Shown: positions 12,324-13,786 of the stretch, in pieces
How the letters are laid out: each line of letters opens with the position of its first letter
Position numbering within the stretch: position 1 is the first letter of the stretch
From: JAVBKU01 sp031553875
GTDB lineage: Bacteria > Bacteroidota > Bacteroidia > Bacteroidales > Rikenellaceae
Assembly: GCA_031553875.1 (NCBI GenBank)
Contig: JAVBKU010000014.1
Coordinates: forward strand, 1 to 13,786
Direction: 5' to 3'
Length of the DNA stretch: 13,786 nucleotides
Notes under the pieces: generated by a model
Told to the model about the DNA's origin: nothing
The model's input: only the letters and a program-made list of their open reading frames with translations
Database searches by the model: none
Position numbers and translations under genes: made by a program

Positions 12324-13583
12324 ATGAATAATATACCCCGCCGCTGGGAACGATGCGCTCCGCAAGTGCGCAATACACCCATAATCATCACCCTGCCTTA
12401 TGTGTGCTCCAACGAGGCCGAGGCTATCGGGGCGTTGTTCGCCGCCGGAGCGGAGATGATCCACCTGCGCAAGCCCGAGGCAACGGCAGATGAGTTGCGC
12501 GGGCTGATGGGGACGATATCCACGTCGCTTATGCCGGGCGTTTCCGTGCATTATAACGAAGCTGCGGCCCGCGAATTCTCGGCAGGTGGATTCCATGCTT
12601 TTATCAACAGCGCGTGCGCCGGGGATTGCTCCGGAGGGATGCGCCAATCGCTCTCAGCCCACACGTTTGCCGAGATGGAGACCTCACAGGGGAAGGTCGA
12701 TTACCTGTTTATAAGCCCCATTTTCAATTCCATATCCAAGCAGGGTTACGCCGGACGCTGGACGTGCGGAGAGATCGAGGCCGAGCTTGCGAAGGGATTC
12801 TCGTGCGGGATCGTGGCCCTGGGGGGTATCGACGCGACGAATATCGCAAATGTGAGGGATATGGGGTTCGACGGCGCGGCGTTGCTGGGATCGGTGTGGG
12901 TGGTGAAAGAGCGTGTTATAGATATCGAGGCCACGGTGTGGCGTTACCAGAATATAGTTCGCGCCTGGAGAGCAGCCCCACGTCTGCAATTTATATCCGA
13001 CGGCGATGAGGCGGTGGCCGAAAAATTCCTTGCGGGCGGCGGGCGATGGGTACAACTTCGCATGAAGGACGCTTCGAAAGATGAGATCGTGGCCCGTGGC
13101 CTGCGATTCAAGGAGATGTGCCGAAAGTATGGCGCTACATTTATAATAAACGATGATCCCGAGGTGGCATCGCGCGTGGGCTCCCACGGCGTGCACCTTG
13201 GGCGTAACGATATGAGCCCCGCTTCGGCGCGGGAGATATTGGGCCTGGGAGCGGTGATAGGGGGCACGGCCAATACCTTCGCCGATGTGGCCCGTCTTGT
13301 AGCCCAGGGAGTGGATTATGTGGGCTTGGGGCCCTACAGGTTCACCACTACAAAGAAGAACCTCTCGCCTGTGCTGGGTCTTGAGGGGTACGCGGATATA
13401 CTGCGCGAGTGTGCCCGCGAGGGGATAAAGGTGCCTGTTTTTGCGATAGGGGGCATTGTGGGTGACGATATCCGCCCGCTTCTGGAGTGTGGCGTTAGGG
13501 GGATTGCGATGTCGGGGGGTGTGGCATGTGCGGATGATCCTGAGGCTGCTACGAGGGGGATGGTGGATAAACTTAACTTTTAA
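12324..13583 (+). CDS. thiE: TenI-like/ThiE two-domain protein (thiamine-phosphate synthase)
   Basis: A 419-residue protein made of two TIM-barrel halves of the ThiE/TenI superfamily, about twice the usual ThiE length. The second half (about 220-419) is a normal thiamine-phosphate synthase, which joins the pyrimidine pyrophosphate and thiazole phosphate: QLRMKD 244-249, INDD 275-278, GVHLGRND 289-296, GGTANT 313-318, GPYRFTTTK 336-344, AIGGI 374-378. The first half (about 18-205) keeps the frame (IHLRKP 46-51, SAHTFAEM 111-118, DYLFISPIFNSISKQGY 126-142, ALGGI 165-169) but lacks the KD, NDD and HLG-D aspartates that bind metal and pyrophosphate. It resembles the second, stand-alone ThiE-like protein of Bacteroides. 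It may be a TenI-type thiazole tautomerase or a non-catalytic partner (inference). The ATG at 12324 is 24 bases after thiS. Confidence 0.88.
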   Translation: MNNIPRRWERCAPQVRNTPIIITLPYVCSNEAEAIGALFAAGAEMIHLRKPEATADELRGLMGTISTSLMPGVSVHYNEAAAREFSAGGFHAFINSACAGDCSGGMRQSLSAHTFAEMETSQGKVDYLFISPIFNSISKQGYAGRWTCGEIEAELAKGFSCGIVALGGIDATNIANVRDMGFDGAALLGSVWVVKERVIDIEATVWRYQNIVRAWRAAPRLQFISDGDEAVAEKFLAGGGRWVQLRMKDASKDEIVARGLRFKEMCRKYGATFIINDDPEVASRVGSHGVHLGRNDMSPASAREILGLGAVIGGTANTFADVARLVAQGVDYVGLGPYRFTTTKKNLSPVLGLEGYADILRECAREGIKVPVFAIGGIVGDDIRPLLECGVRGIAMSGGVACADDPEAATRGMVDKLNF

Positions 13584-13642
13584 AGCGCCCACGGCGCTTG
13601 CAAGTCCCGCATCTGAAAACTTTAACGAGGCGTAAGCCTCGT
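13583..13642. repeat. Two tight hairpins after thiE
   Basis: AAGCGCC-CAC-GGCGCTT (13583-13599) and ACGAGGC-GTAA-GCCTCGT (13625-13642) are perfect 7-base stems, between the thiE stop and repeat copy 3. Neither is followed by a convincing T-run. They resemble the short hairpins flanking repeat copy 2. Confidence 0.75.
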
Positions 13643-13648
13643 GTAAAT

Positions 13649-13786
13649 GCCGCTTTGGGCTTCTGCCGGAAATAGGTCTCGTGAGGGAGATCACCCTCAG
13701 TTATCGTGTAACGAGGGAAGCTCCCGGAAGAGACCCCGGCAGAAGACGCGGCTAGACCTTTTGCCTACTTTTACGGCAATGGTAAA
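13649..13786 (-). repeat. Dispersed palindromic repeat, copy 3 (inverted, cut by window edge)
   Basis: This is the reverse complement of copies 1 and 2. Outer arms are GCCGC 13649-13653 and GCGGC 13748-13752. The side hairpin CCTACTTTTAC (13764-13774), loop GGCAATG, then GTAAA is cut by the window end. Its loop-closing pair is C-G where copy 2 has T-A, a compensatory change. It begins 66 bases after the thiE stop and may end or isolate the thi transcript. Confidence 0.87.

Overview
The window looks like a chromosomal segment of a Bacteroidales (Bacteroidota) bacterium. Three things point there. Starts lack Shine-Dalgarno sequences and sit in A/T-rich leaders. Several intergenic gaps carry the Bacteroidota -7 promoter box TAnnTTTG. 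The gene families are typical of the order: a TGS-domain nucleoside kinase, a dtd/MazG-like pair, an OmpA-like/TPR lipoprotein, an ApbE lipoprotein and a TenI-like/ThiE protein. Genus cannot be fixed from the sequence alone.

Layout. Positions 1-314 hold copy 1 of a dispersed palindromic repeat and the leader of a nucleoside kinase gene (315-1988, +). A predicted outer-membrane beta-barrel protein follows (2042-3079, +), closed by a terminator. An A/T-rich DUF4304-like gene (3130-3837, -) looks acquired. Next on the minus strand come a MazG-like pyrophosphohydrolase (3995-4279) and D-aminoacyl-tRNA deacylase dtd (4542-4994), separated by a hairpin-rich spacer. dtd is divergent from rpsO (5175-5447, +), and pnp (5565-7688, +) follows after a strong terminator. 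A large, probably highly expressed OmpA-like/TPR lipoprotein (7919-9622, +) ends in a very strong hairpin terminator. A 451-base gap holds repeat copy 2. A minus-strand pair, apbE (10987-11997) then a diacylglycerol-kinase-family lipid kinase (10074-10967), is divergent from thiS (12099-12299, +) and a fused TenI-like/ThiE gene (12324-13583, +). Repeat copy 3, inverted, runs to the right edge.

Functionally this is mostly housekeeping: nucleotide salvage and clean-up, translation quality control, ribosome and RNA turnover, envelope proteins, flavinylation, lipid phosphorylation and thiamine synthesis. The most unusual content is non-coding. A roughly 135-base repeat occurs three times in 13.8 kb, about 94% identical between copies, and folds into a nested, nearly fully paired structure. 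One base pair in its side hairpin changes in a compensatory way between copies. The fused TenI-like/ThiE protein, whose first half has lost the usual ThiE metal and pyrophosphate residues, is the most interesting protein. I see no defence system, prophage, CRISPR array, rRNA or tRNA.
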